Assembly (NCBI RefSeq): GCF_022605165.1
Contig: NC_063068.1
Span: 3,596,001-3,660,000, forward strand
DNA from: Purpureocillium takamizusanense
Lineage: Eukaryota; Ascomycota; Sordariomycetes; Hypocreales; Ophiocordycipitaceae
Reading direction: 5' to 3'
Length of the DNA stretch: 64,000 bases
Position 1 is the first letter of the stretch, and each line of letters starts with the position of its first letter. The notes below the pieces were generated by a model. The model did not search any database, was not told where the DNA came from, and worked only from the letters and a program-made list of their open reading frames with translations. Positions 20,788 through 31,943 of the stretch are shown here, piece after piece. Both the position numbers and the translations under genes were made by a program.

Positions 20788-22431
20788 ACCCACGACGAGA
20801 GGGATAGATGGTAGAGGAGAGTGCAAGAAAGCAGGAAGGGGCGATGGGCAGAGAAAGTGAGGACGGGGCAACAGGGTCTCCACTGGTTGGTGGCGGTTAG
20901 GTAACCGCAAGAGCAGCCCACTCGTGCAGTGCGACGGAGCCCGCCCGGCCCAATGCCAACGCCTAGCGGATCTTTACAGGCCCGAGTTGCCGCTCCAGCG
21001 CCCAGGCCACTCCTGCTAGAAGGGCTCATGGGCGTCGTTAGGAGCGGGTGCTAAACTTCCTCGTTACTATTGAAGGTCTGGAGATGCACCATCATCCGGC
21101 CTCGGCGAAGTCGAGAGCGAGGCAAGTCGCCTCGCCCGACCAAACATCACTGAGTCGGGGTTGGAGGGCTCTTTGCTATTCAATCTGTATGCCAGCAGGC
21201 ATCAAGTTGCCAAAGAGTGTCGGATGGTTCAGCGTTCCAAGGCGCGCGTTGACGCGTCCATGGCCTGCGGCGCCGACGACATATCCTGGCCTCTCGGCTC
21301 GGAGTTGAATCGGCAGAAGTTCCTGTGGGCCATGGCCCAGCCAAGCCCTGTATCAACAAAGCCTTGGAAGCGTTGCGATCATCCAAGGGCTCCGCCCTAA
21401 AGGCAGAGGGCATTCAGACTCTCTGATACACATGTGTCCGTGTCCCCGGCATTGCCGCTATGTTGGTCAGGTGGACACGGCGCCGGCAAGAGGACCATGA
21501 GCAACCCGGGTGGCGACACCTGAGCGCAGTCCGACAGTGTCGCCTCGCAGGGCCAATTGTTCAGTCCATGCTTGGCCTTCTCGTGGTTGTCATCATACCC
21601 ACGAGAAGGCCATCGGGTCTGTCGCCGCGAGGCCGATGTGCAACGGCCTGCGACGACGAGAACAGATTCCACTTTATGCGAATATACTCCACCAGTCCCT
21701 GAGGCCATTCATTCTGATCACCGCCAAATACGACGTAGCGGCTGCCCAGGTCCTCATCCACACGGTCGAACTCGGGACAGCCTGGCCGTCTGTCAAAATG
21801 GTTGTCGGACAGCCAGCGAGCTAGTACATCCAAAGTCCCAATCACACGTCCCTTCATGCCAGGAAACCCAGGGAGGTACAGACTGGGCTGACGGCTTGGA
21901 GTCTGCGCCTGGGGCAGGCTGGACATGGCTTGCAGCGGTCTAGCAACGGGCACCACAGCAAGGAGTCGAAGCCAGCCCGCGCCAGTGGCCCCGCAGGCGT
22001 CTTCGGCGGCCCGGCTGTGGCCATGGTGGGAGTGCTAGCGGTCACGGTAATATACAGGCAGGTACCTGCTTCGTACAGTATAAGGCACAGTACTTTTACC
22101 GTCGCCTAGAGCGGCTCGACGGGGAGGGGTAGCGGGGTGCAAAGCGAAGGTACTTCGCACGCGAACAAATGGATGTCATCCGTGGCTGATGCGCGCAACC
22201 GGCGCCGCGCTCGATCCAAGGACTGGTGTCGGCATGGAAATGGGCTATAATTGTTGACCTCCTTCCCGTCCTGTCCTGTCCTGTTCCATCCATCTCCCGG
22301 CGTGTTTCTGGCCGCTCTGCCCCTTCATGTACGAGCCTCACGTCCTGCGAATCCAGTTGTCCGTCTCACCGTTGCCCTCACCCGCCACATTCCCACTACT
22401 ATCCGTCTCGCCCAGAGTCGCAGCGGCTGCC
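20788..22431. promoter_or_regulatory. 1.6 kb divergent intergenic region
   Basis: The region holds the promoters of the Cys-Pro protein and the hydrolase. It contains a perfect 14-bp inverted repeat (21573-21612) and a minus-strand open frame, 21956-21561, with protein-like composition but no recognised domain. Direct repeats of CCTGT occur just upstream of the hydrolase (about 22266-22281). Confidence 0.5.
21573..21612 (+). repeat. Perfect 14-bp inverted repeat with 12-nt loop
   Basis: TGGCCTTCTCGTGG (21573-21586) is followed, after a 12-nt spacer, by its exact reverse complement CCACGAGAAGGCCA (21599-21612). It could form a stable hairpin in DNA or RNA. It is not at the 3' end of a called gene, so a terminator role is not indicated. 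Confidence 0.9.
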
Positions 22432-23853
22432 ATGGTCCCCAACACCGCCGTGCAGATTCCTGTGGCGAAGCTCCTCAGCAGCCGGAGCCATGTCGTCCCC
22501 GGACAACTGCTCGTCACGGAGCTCTTCTTCGAAGTGCCGCTTGATTACGAGAACCCCTCTGCCGGCACGATAAACCTCTTCGCCCGCCGTGCCAACAAGC
22601 GCGAGGTGCCCATCTTCCCTCCCGATGCGGATGGCGACGACAAGAAGCAGGATGCCACGCTGAAGCCATATATGGTTTACCTCGAAGGTGGTCCCGGTTT
22701 CGGGAACCGGGAGCCCCAGGACCACCCCGTCACACGCACCGCCCTATCCAGGGGCTACCAGATGCTCTTCATTGACCACCGCGGCGTCGGCATGAGCACG
22801 CCCGTCTCCGCCGCTATGCTCGCCACGGTGGGCGACGCCGACGCTCAAGCGCGATACCTCGCCCTCATGCGCCAGGACAATACGGTGCGCGACTGCGAGG
22901 CGGTCCGCAAGTGCCTCACCGAGGGCTGGCCCGAGGCCAAAGCTGCCTGGTCCACGTTCGGCCAGTCCTACGGTGGCTTCGTCACGCTATCATACCTCTC
23001 CATGCATCCCGAGGGCTTGCGCGAGGCTTTCCTGACCGGCGGCCTCGCTCCCGTCGGGAAGACGCCCGAACAGGTGTACGGCGCCACGTTCCGCAAGACC
23101 GCTGAGCGCAACGAACAGTACTTTACCAAGTTTCCCGAGGATGTCGACGTGCTGCGTCAGCTCGCTGCTTACATCGAGAGCCAGGGCGGCGTCGCCCTTC
23201 CCTCCGGCGGCACACTAACGGTACCCCGTCTGCTGACCATTGGCATCGCCTTTGGCGGCCATGGCGGCTTCGACAACGTTCACACCATCCTCATCCACTT
23301 GAAGGCGTCCCTAGACCAGTTTGGGTTCTTCACCCGGGCAGCGCTGCAACCCCTCGAGACCTTTACCCCCCTAGACACGAATATCATATACGCCATCCTT
23401 CACGAAGCCATTTACTGTGACGGCATTCCTTCCGACTGGGCCGCCTACCGCGTCGGCAAGGCGCTCAAGGAGTTCTCGTGGCTCAACCCGGGGCACGTCT
23501 GCGCGACATCTGCGGAGCCGCTATTCTTCTCTGGAGAGATGATTTTTCCGCTTCATTTTGAGACCTACCCCGAGTTACAGTCTCTGCGTGATGTGGCAGA
23601 GAAGCTCGCCAAGAAAACAGACTGGCCACACCTCTACGACCAAGAGCGTCTGCGCAATAACAAGGTCCCCGTGTACGCCGCGTCGTATGTGGAGGACATG
23701 TACGTGGAGTGCAACCTTGCCAGGGACACTGCCAAGCTGGTCAAGGGCATCAAGGTCTTTGAGACCAATGTCGTGTATCACAACGGTGTGCGGGCCAAGT
23801 CCGACGAAGTTCTTCAGCAACTCTTCAGCTTGAGGGACGACGTCCTGGATTAG
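22432..23853 (+). CDS. Alpha/beta hydrolase, proline iminopeptidase type (peptidase S33)
   Basis: A single-exon serine hydrolase of 473 aa, likely releasing N-terminal proline from peptides in the cytosol. The oxyanion motif YLEGGPGFG and the strand DHRGVGMSTP are diagnostic of S33 prolyl aminopeptidases. The nucleophile is S179 in FGQSYGGF; the acid is probably the Asp of VEDMYVE and the base H450 in VVYHNGVR. Start: the frame also opens at ATG 22327, which would add 35 residues (MYEPHVLRIQL...), but ATG 22432 has the better context (GCTGCCATGG) and directly precedes the conserved N-terminus, so I chose it. The longer form might carry a targeting peptide. It faces the HELQ-like gene tail to tail with a 165-bp gap. 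Confidence 0.93.
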   Translation: MVPNTAVQIPVAKLLSSRSHVVPGQLLVTELFFEVPLDYENPSAGTINLFARRANKREVPIFPPDADGDDKKQDATLKPYMVYLEGGPGFGNREPQDHPVTRTALSRGYQMLFIDHRGVGMSTPVSAAMLATVGDADAQARYLALMRQDNTVRDCEAVRKCLTEGWPEAKAAWSTFGQSYGGFVTLSYLSMHPEGLREAFLTGGLAPVGKTPEQVYGATFRKTAERNEQYFTKFPEDVDVLRQLAAYIESQGGVALPSGGTLTVPRLLTIGIAFGGHGGFDNVHTILIHLKASLDQFGFFTRAALQPLETFTPLDTNIIYAILHEAIYCDGIPSDWAAYRVGKALKEFSWLNPGHVCATSAEPLFFSGEMIFPLHFETYPELQSLRDVAEKLAKKTDWPHLYDQERLRNNKVPVYAASYVEDMYVECNLARDTAKLVKGIKVFETNVVYHNGVRAKSDEVLQQLFSLRDDVLD

Positions 23854-24018
23854 ACGAGCACTGATGATGTAGACAGCGAAAGCGGAGCGGGAGAACCCCT
23901 GTCGCGTCATTTTACCCTGCCAGCCAAGGTCGGTTTGTGAAACAACAGCACTGCCAGGGGTGGTGGCTCAACGACATGGTGGATTGACAGTCCGGTGCTC
24001 CCCTCTCGCTGTCTCCTC

Positions 24019-27000
24019 TTATTCCACCTCCATCTCTGCCTGTAATTGAATCTCTGCAACATCTGTAAGCGGTGTGTATCCAGCCAGATAAGGAGCCTGC
24101 ACTCACGCCAGAGCCGGTTGGCTGCGGTAGTGATGATCTCGGCCTTTGCCAGTAATTTTTCCTCCAGCTTATCGTCGTTTCTTCCCTTTAAGCGTATCTT
24201 GTTGGGCTGTGCCTGTTTCAGGGTCAGCAGCCAAGCGCATCACGACTGATTGTCGCCGGCAAAATTGACGCACCTGCATGAGCACGGGGAGCAATTCTTT
24301 GGGGTCGGCATTAGCTATAGATGCGACGCTCCGATAGCCACTCTCCCAGAAGACTCGGCTGCACAACGAGTCAGTGTCCTGTGTCAACGTTCAACGGGCG
24401 TGCCACGGGTGCGCTTACGCTGTCCGGCTCTTGATGAATGGTATCTTCGCCAGGGCTAGGAGATCCGCCCTGGCGCCCGCTAGAAGTCTGTCCGAGAAGT
24501 GCTCCAGCGCTGCAGCCATGACACTGCACACAAGGTCCCGTGAGTCAGTGTGCGCGACGGCAGATTGTCGAGGCACTCACCCCCATCCCATGGTGTCACA
24601 AAACTTGATCATCCCTGCAGCGAAGCCATGGCATGTCTGGGACAGGGTCTGAACTGTACCACGCGGCGCATCGTACTTGCGAGAGACGACATGTATCGGA
24701 GTCTCATTACACAAGTCTCGCAGCTGGAGAGCGAGGTAAAACCGTCTGTAGATGCGGGCCAGCTCCTTCTCCCCCGGCGTGTTTTCTTTCAAAGTCGCGC
24801 CCTGGGCTCTTTGCAATGTCAGTTAGTTCGACAAGCTAGCGCCCCGAGCATTCACTCACAGTTTGAGGATAGCTGTTGGCTTGATTCCCAAGAAGTTCAT
24901 CACGCGCAAGCCGCTTTCATCCAGGGCCTCCATCTCGTTGCGGAACACTTGCCAGTTGACAATTACCCCGAAGTCTTGCACTGGCGTGAAGACGTACAGG
25001 ATGTGCATCTCCCCATCCATCACAAAGGCCTTCAGAGCCCTCGTGAGTTCTCGGTGGACGAAGACTCCATCATCAGGATCAATCGCAGAGGCCACAATTG
25101 CCCTACCCAGTTGAGTAGGGGCGAGACAGTCTGCTGTATCACTTGTTGCCAATCCCATGCTCTGGACCTCAGCCAAGCTCTTTTCAAGGCACTCGTGCAC
25201 AAAGGGTACACCGTGCGAGTAAGTCAGGAGCGACTTCGAAAAGTAGTCGCGGATTGACTCGTGGTTAGTAGCCAGTCGCGTCGAGATAACCTCCAAAAGT
25301 GCACTTCACGCTGATTAGACCACGGTGGCATCGGCATCGGCGTCCATAGAAACTCACCGCTGTATGCGCCGATTCTCGGTATTCAGACAGCTCGAGACTT
25401 CGGGTATCTCAGCTCGCACAAGGTCTAGAACTTGGTCCAAGTCGGCCTCGCGACAGCACAAGTAAGTTTCGCCGACTGGGGACTTGCCTTGGCGCCCAGC
25501 ACGCCCCCTCATCTGCCTCAGCATGGACGGTCCTATGAATTCTCGACCCATGCGCGCGTTGTGCAAGATCACGCGGCGTGCCGGACTTCCCATTGTCAGA
25601 AGGTCTCCAGGCAGGGGGGGGGGGGGCCAAGATGGCCTACAGGTTGATGCCGGCCGCCAAACTGCATGTGGCGACACAAACGACAAGCGTCCCAGCATCG
25701 TAAGCCGCAGATATCAAATCTCTTTCTTCGCTGGTTAAACCAGCCTGATTTATTAGCGCACAAGCTGCAAGAATGACCAATATTAAAACCTACATCTATG
25801 GATATGTTAGCATATGCGTTGCAATGGGGGAAATGCTAACATGTTATATCATTCGAAAGCACCTACGATGAAAAGCAACACCGTATAGAACGGTCTCTTC
25901 AAGCACGGGATCAACACCTGTGCTCAAACTCCGCAGGTCGCCGAGCAGATCCAACCGCTTTTCGAGCAAGCTTGGGCTGATTGAATGTGGAGCAGGCATG
26001 ACGCGGCTGATCCAACGAGCATCAGACTCACAGACGGCGCGACTGCCTGCGAAGACCAACACTCCATGTCCGCTGGAAGCGGATTCATATGCAAGGGAAA
26101 CGACGGCATTGAGAACTGGGTCGGAGAATTCCTTTAGCAAAGATTTCGTCACCTCTCTATCTGGCGAGACCAGCCCCGCCGTCAAGTGTCGGCTGCTAAG
26201 TCGGGTATTTGAGGAGGGCCGAGTATCAGTGGATTCAACAGTGAAGATCTTGCCCTCGCATACAAGATGCTCATTGATCGGAATTGGTCGGTAACGGGTT
26301 TCGTAGCAGTGAGCATCTAGCCACTCAGCCATGAGACTCATGTTCTGTGGAGGGAGTCACTAAGCTGTCCCAGGACGACGAGCACAGCGCGAGGCGATGG
26401 CATACCGGTAGCGTGGCACTCATGCCTATAATTTGTATGGGCTGCTCAATGCTGAGCAGCTTTGTAGCTATGAGCTCTAGCAGATAACCACGATGATCGT
26501 CATCGATCATGTGTAGCTCGTCTAACACAACGGCTCTAAGTTTGGGGATGGAGCAATCATCGATAGCTTGATTCACAAGGGCATTGGACTGGAAAGAGTT
26601 AGCGTCATCATGCGTATGCTTGGAAGCTGACGAGCCTTTTCCAGGGTGCACACCCCAATATCAAAGTCATCCCACGTCGCCCTGACTTTTCCGCCGCCGA
26701 AAAAGCCGAGTACTCGGATGGCTCCTTCATCCGCACGTCTACGCCACGGACCGTTCCCATGGTCACTCGACGGTTCTTCCGGCAGGCGCAGGTCGCGCAC
26801 GACGTTTCGCAGCCAACGCACCTTTTCTTGGACCAAGGCGACGTAGGGAAGAACAAGAAGCGCCTTGCAGCCAGGCTCAGCCAATACTCGTTTGAGGAGC
26901 AACACTGAGCCGGAAGTCAGTACCGTCTCTCGTCTGGCCAAACGTCTACGGCTTACAGTCTGCGACCAGCGATTTGCCTCCGCCAGTTGGGGCGCAGTAT

Positions 27001-27449
27001 ACTAGGTTCCTCTCTCCGTCCAAAAGCCCGGGGCCTTTCAGACAATTCTTTTGCCATGGGTAAATCTGTTTGATACCTAGAGAGGCAAGGTTGCCGACAA
27101 GCTGGGATGGCAGATCGTATGTGCGATGGGAGAGGTCCAGCTCCGGATCCCGGGACGAGGTCGGCGTGGCTGCTAACAGCTTTCGCTGGGAGTATTCAGA
27201 CGTGCCGGTCTGCCTCCGCGCACTCACGATGCTGCTCGCGGACAGGCGGGTTGGAGCCGCAGGGAGGCTTGCAGCGCGTTGGAACTGAACGAGGCCGTGT
27301 GACACGGGCGCCCGCTCACTTTGGCCGCCATCATTGCTTGACCAGCTTCGCTTCTGGCCCGCAAGAGACACTGGGCCATGGGAAGCTCGCCGTCGCTCTT
27401 CAGCTTCTTGCAGGCTGGTCGTGTGTAAGAGGCCTCTCATGCTCTTCAT
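24019..27449 (-). CDS. HELQ/POLQ-type superfamily 2 DNA helicase
   Basis: A Ski2-like helicase of the HELQ/Mus308 group, expected to act in the nucleus in replication-fork and crosslink repair; no polymerase domain follows. Twelve exons are inferred: 27449-26957, 26904-26636, 26588-26406, 26344-25867, 25764-25641, 25585-25358, 25303-24860, 24808-24581, 24523-24419, 24358-24274, 24212-24107 and 24053-24019, totalling 925 aa in frame. Motif I is APTGGGKS at 153-160, motif II DELH, motif III GMSATLPN, and motif VI appears as QMRGRAGRQG. Two junctions are irregular. At 26636/26588 only a GC donor (AAG|GCTCGT) keeps frame. At 25867/25764 the expected FHHAGLT becomes FHPCALINQAGLT (residues 473-484). 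A 13-G run on the plus strand (25614-25626) lies in an intron. The gene may be functional with odd splicing, or decaying. Confidence 0.85.
25614..25626. repeat. Run of 13 G inside a HELQ-like intron
   Basis: The homopolymer lies in the 55-nt intron 25640-25586 of the helicase gene (C run in transcript sense). Length variation here would not change the protein but could disturb splicing of so short an intron. Confidence 0.85.
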
Positions 27450-30400
27450 CGCGAGCGAGAGGCCGACGATGGCGGCGGCATGCGTGCATAAGCTTTAAGG
27501 TAGACAATTCAATCGCCGCGCCACTGTCGTCTTTCGGGGCAGGATTGATTGAAACGCAGATCCACGGGCGTCGACACTTTTTAAATCCCTGGGTTAGGCG
27601 AATGTCGTCAACGCGTCAAGGAGACGCATGGTTTAGACGCCAGGACGCGGTATCACGTGCGGAGGCTCCAACCAGTGACTCAGAAGGGCAAGTGCGGGAA
27701 GGCGGCATGTCGGCGCCGAATCACGATGGACGTCCACCCGCAGCGAGACAAAAAGACATGGAAGGCCCCGGGCACTGCAGAGCCACATTGACGCGGGGCG
27801 TTCCTGGCACTTGCTGCAGTGGCTCGGCTGGCTGACACACCCGCCACCAGGCCGAAAGTGAGGGCCAGCAGACACACGCCCCCCGCCCCCCTCACCCCCC
27901 CCCTCCCTCTCTGCCAACGCCCACCCTTCTCCATCGCCTTCCGCAGTTCTTCCCGGCCCTTTCCAAGCCCGTGGCGCCTGGCGAGTGCACACTGCAGCCG
28001 CGGATGCGCAGGGCTCTGCAGAGACTGCCCCGCGGGCCGCCATTGGCCAGCAAGGACGCAAGCTTCCGGCACGCCTGTTCCCTTTTGGCATGGAGCTGAT
28101 TGGAAGAATGGAAGGCGTCCGCCAACAACGTGTGCGCTCGCCCCCTCTGCCTGAAATGGGCTTGCAAGCTGGGGTTGTGTGTGCAACCCATCGCGCGATG
28201 CACCGGCACCCTTTCTTGACTTGATGGCTCGACTACGCCGTGGACTGGCAAGATGAGAAGATGTTCCGACAGTAGGTGCAACCGACGCACGCGGTCGAAA
28301 CGGCGAGAGGCTTCTTTGGCCAGTTGTTTCCCACAGCATCCGCCACTTGAGTTGCCGCCTTATCCAAGCAATGTCGTCGAGGCAGCCTTACCCTATGGCA
28401 GCGTTTCATGAGCTCCTGGTGATGAAAGACGCTGGCCGTTTCCAGTACGGCCCGGTTGTGTGAAGTAAACGTTATTTTTATACACGATCTTTGCAATGGC
28501 CCTCCGTGATGAGACCCCGCGTCATGGCGGGAATTTTTACAGTTGTTGCGGAGCGCCCACACGCGGACGACGATGTGCGCTGGCGGGGTGGGCACGATTG
28601 AAATGGCTGGTGGCGACACGACACGATCCCGCAGCAGCCGAACGCCCCGGCGGTCCGCGACGACGGTCGTTCGTAGCCGGGCATGTAACTACTAAAGTAG
28701 GTAGTGTCCTCAACCCACCACAAGACCTCCTGGTCAGCCCTTGTGGGCCAGCGTCGTCCCTGTTTCGACTTCTGATTCCCAAAGGCCACATTTTGGTAGG
28801 GAGACGGGAGCCAGCCAGCCTGCCCAGTGTTGTCAATGAAGATGTTCCACCAGGGCTGCCCAATTGCGGCCCCTCCGCTCGGCTGCCCTTGATGTCTCCG
28901 AGTCGCAGTTATCCGTCCAGATTAGTTGTCCAGGGCGGCCCATGAGGCCAGACCCTCCGAGCAGCAAGTCGCCCTTGCCCAGGGCTTTGGCTTGATAATG
29001 CAGGTACGATTTGCGATGGAAATTGTTACTCGTGACAGCAGGGGGTGCATTCTGGCACAGCGCCGAAAATATACGGCGATGTGCGCGTTTCGTAGCCTGG
29101 GATTTCCGTGCAAGTGTGCTTCGTGCCCTGCGCCACTACCAGGTGTGGTTTTGGTGTGTTCCTGCCTGTTCGTTAGTAGCCAGCCCATAAGGTAGCTTCT
29201 ATCCCGGACGGCGCCTCTCGGGCTTGCAGGAGCCTCCCTGCCACGCCAAGGGGACGTGCCAAGGCGCGTGTGTATACGAAGTACATGGACGGAGTTGCAC
29301 GGAAACTGCTACTACTACAGGTAGGTCCTAACATTATAGGTACTTTAGTATGCTCTTTGCTGCCGGCCTTGGGTGATAGTAGATTGTCCTGGTCGCCGCC
29401 CACCACATGTACGGGGCCCCAAGATAAGCAAATGCGAAATCAATAGGCTGCTCGTCGAGGCCCTTGAGCAAGATGCACGAAGAGGTGCCGCGTCTTCGAG
29501 CATGGACCTCACACGTACTTCGCACAATGCAAGACCAGGGCCACCCTGCGGCTGCCGTCAATCGTGCCGACCATACGCCCTGTGAATGCCCCCGCGTGCC
29601 AGTCCGCTCGCAGGGTGAAGGCTGGCACCAGCACCCTCATTGAATGTCATTGCCGATGGAGGGTGGTGGCCGCGGCCTAGAGGTGGCCACGCCACACAAA
29701 TGCTTCGGCCCATGGCCCTACTCCCATCCTATTCAACCCACCTCGCGTGCTATACTGTACATACATGCCTTGGGCGTGTGTGTGAAGTGAGTGAGCAAAC
29801 CCTGCGAATCCGAGTACGTAGGGGCCGCGAGGGAGAAACAACAACTGGCCGCAACCGCCCTCCCTCGCATCGACCCCAGGCAAAGCGCCGCTACAGGTGT
29901 ACTGTACGAAGTACGTCGCAGGTAAATGAGAATAAAGCCATGACCGCTGCCGCCGGCTCTGGGCCAGACTCCGTGTTTGGCCGGGCCTTGCGAGTTGTTC
30001 AAATGCCAGGCCGATGGAAGTGAAGAAGCGCGTGCCCTCCTAGGAGGTGCCGACCCGGTGTCATGGAATGAATGACAGGACGGGAGGGCATGCGTGATTT
30101 GCACCCGACACTGGCTATTTTGGCTCGGTACATTGCCTGAGGGGCCCGCGAGCGGCCCAAGCTTTGCCACCGCATCGCCAATACCGGCGGGCCTGCTGGC
30201 GTACAGACGGAGCCACCTAAAAGTACTTCGTAATCGTACCTTGGTTAGTACTTTATACATGCCATGGGTTCTTCTGCAATTTGCACCAGGGTTGACTGAC
30301 GATATTGAAGCTGGACGACCGTCGTTGGCGTAGCTTCGCTCTCAACACGCAAAGGTGACTCGGATCGCGGCGGAACAAGTCAAGACAGATGCTCGGGGTA

Positions 30401-31943
30401 GAACCCGAAGAATGTGCTCCCGTGCTGCCCGCATACGAATGCTCCCGAGCACACGCTGGCTTGGTTTGCAGAGGCGCGTAGGGTTGGTCTGCTTTACTTG
30501 ACGCCGCGCTGTATCGCGGAGCCACATGATCTGCACCACCACCGGCCACACTGAGCCAGGCCAGGGCAGCCCCCATGACGCACATGTGTAGGCAATTATT
30601 TGCCCAAACGCGAGCATAGACTTTGCACGGGAACCGAAGGGCTGCTTGCACGAGCATGGCTCTCTCCATGCTTGCGCACGCCCTTCTGGCCGTGGCAACA
30701 GCTTCGCGCTCTTATTTCGTCTGGCCACGTTCCCTCCTGCGCTGCGTCTCTCCCGTCTACGCCTCCAAACGCGAGTCAACTGGCGCGAGGGCTCGCTGTC
30801 CCCGGCGCCCAGCCATCGCCCGGCGGAGTGGCACCCATCTGCTGGTCGTGGTCGGCGTGCCCTGCGGGTGATGCCTGGGGTGACAAGGGGGTTCTTAATG
30901 GCTTGCCGTCAACGTCTCGCGACTACGGCCGAGGCTTATTACTGTTGGCCTCGCCGCGGCGCCGACTGCCTTTTGGCGCCGTCACGCATCCATCAACCAT
31001 GGTGGGACGGCGACTGGCCAGGTCAAGCAAGCAGCCCAACTCTCGCGTGCGCACTCCCCCCCCGGTGGCGCTGGATAGAGTTGCCGATGAGAATGGGTAG
31101 CATCTCGCCGGACCGGACACAAACTGGGGCGTCACCGCACACGAACACGTAGCCCTCGAGCGGCATCCATGGCGTAGGCGCAGTCCGCACAGCATCCTTG
31201 GCTGCGGGTGATGTGATCCTGTGAGAGCGTTTCTCGTCGCGGCGCGCGTGTGGCCACGACAAATACGTGTGAGCGAGCCGTAGCCTTCGGGTGGGCGCGC
31301 GCGGCGCTGATGAACGCCTCGCAAAAAACTTGGGTTGAGATCCGTCCCTCCTCAATGGTGTGAGACGGGCGGGCCTCCGTGGGGACAGAGGCAACACATG
31401 ACGGCCGGGGGGGCGTCATGTATATATAAAGTAGCTTCTACTGCAGGCCTCTCCGCCGCACGCCGATTCACAGGTGCAATGCAGGGCTCTACGCTAGCAG
31501 GCACTGCCGAGGTACTTGTCGCGCTAGCGCCGCCCCACCCATGCTCCGGTACCAGCGTGGACGTGCCTTTCGAGCCAGGCCCCAGGGCCGTCACCTCGGG
31601 GGGCGCCAGGACGTTTCCTCGCTCTCCCGGCGCCTGGGAACCATGGCCTTCTCTGCCTCTTCTTCTACCTCTCTTTCAACCTCGCCCTCTTCCCACTCCA
31701 TACCTCACCCTCGCGAGACGGGTCCGACGCCGGAATCTCTTCATTGTCTACCCCCGCGAGGTCTCGGTCGCATCGAGGATCCCATTTTCACCACTCGCAC
31801 TCATCCATCTTTTTTTGGTGCTCGGCGCTGCCGCGCTCTCACTCACACGCTCCTTCTCACACGCGCGCTCGCATGACGGTCTGGGCATGCCTTCGCTTGC
31901 TGTCCGCCTCCAACCCACGATCGCGAAGTGAGCGGCTGGTGCC
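27450..31943. other. 4.5 kb region with no supported gene
   Basis: This is the longest gene-free stretch in the window, between the divergent HELQ-like and SNT2 genes. Open frames up to ~220 codons occur on both strands, but they overlap, are Arg/Pro/Gly/Ser-rich and show no domain or splice-consistent extension. Three copies of the 10-mer GTACTTCGTA or its complement lie at 29275-29284, 29905-29914 and 30223-30232. CT-rich DNA at about 31620-31700 looks like an SNT2 promoter or leader. No transposase, reverse transcriptase, tRNA or terminal repeat was recognised; a non-coding RNA or relic element could be missed. Confidence 0.5.

Noticed and set aside
27680..28339. 219-codon minus-strand open frame in the gene-poor stretch
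   Set aside because: Low-complexity Gly/Arg/Pro composition and overlap with several frames of similar length.
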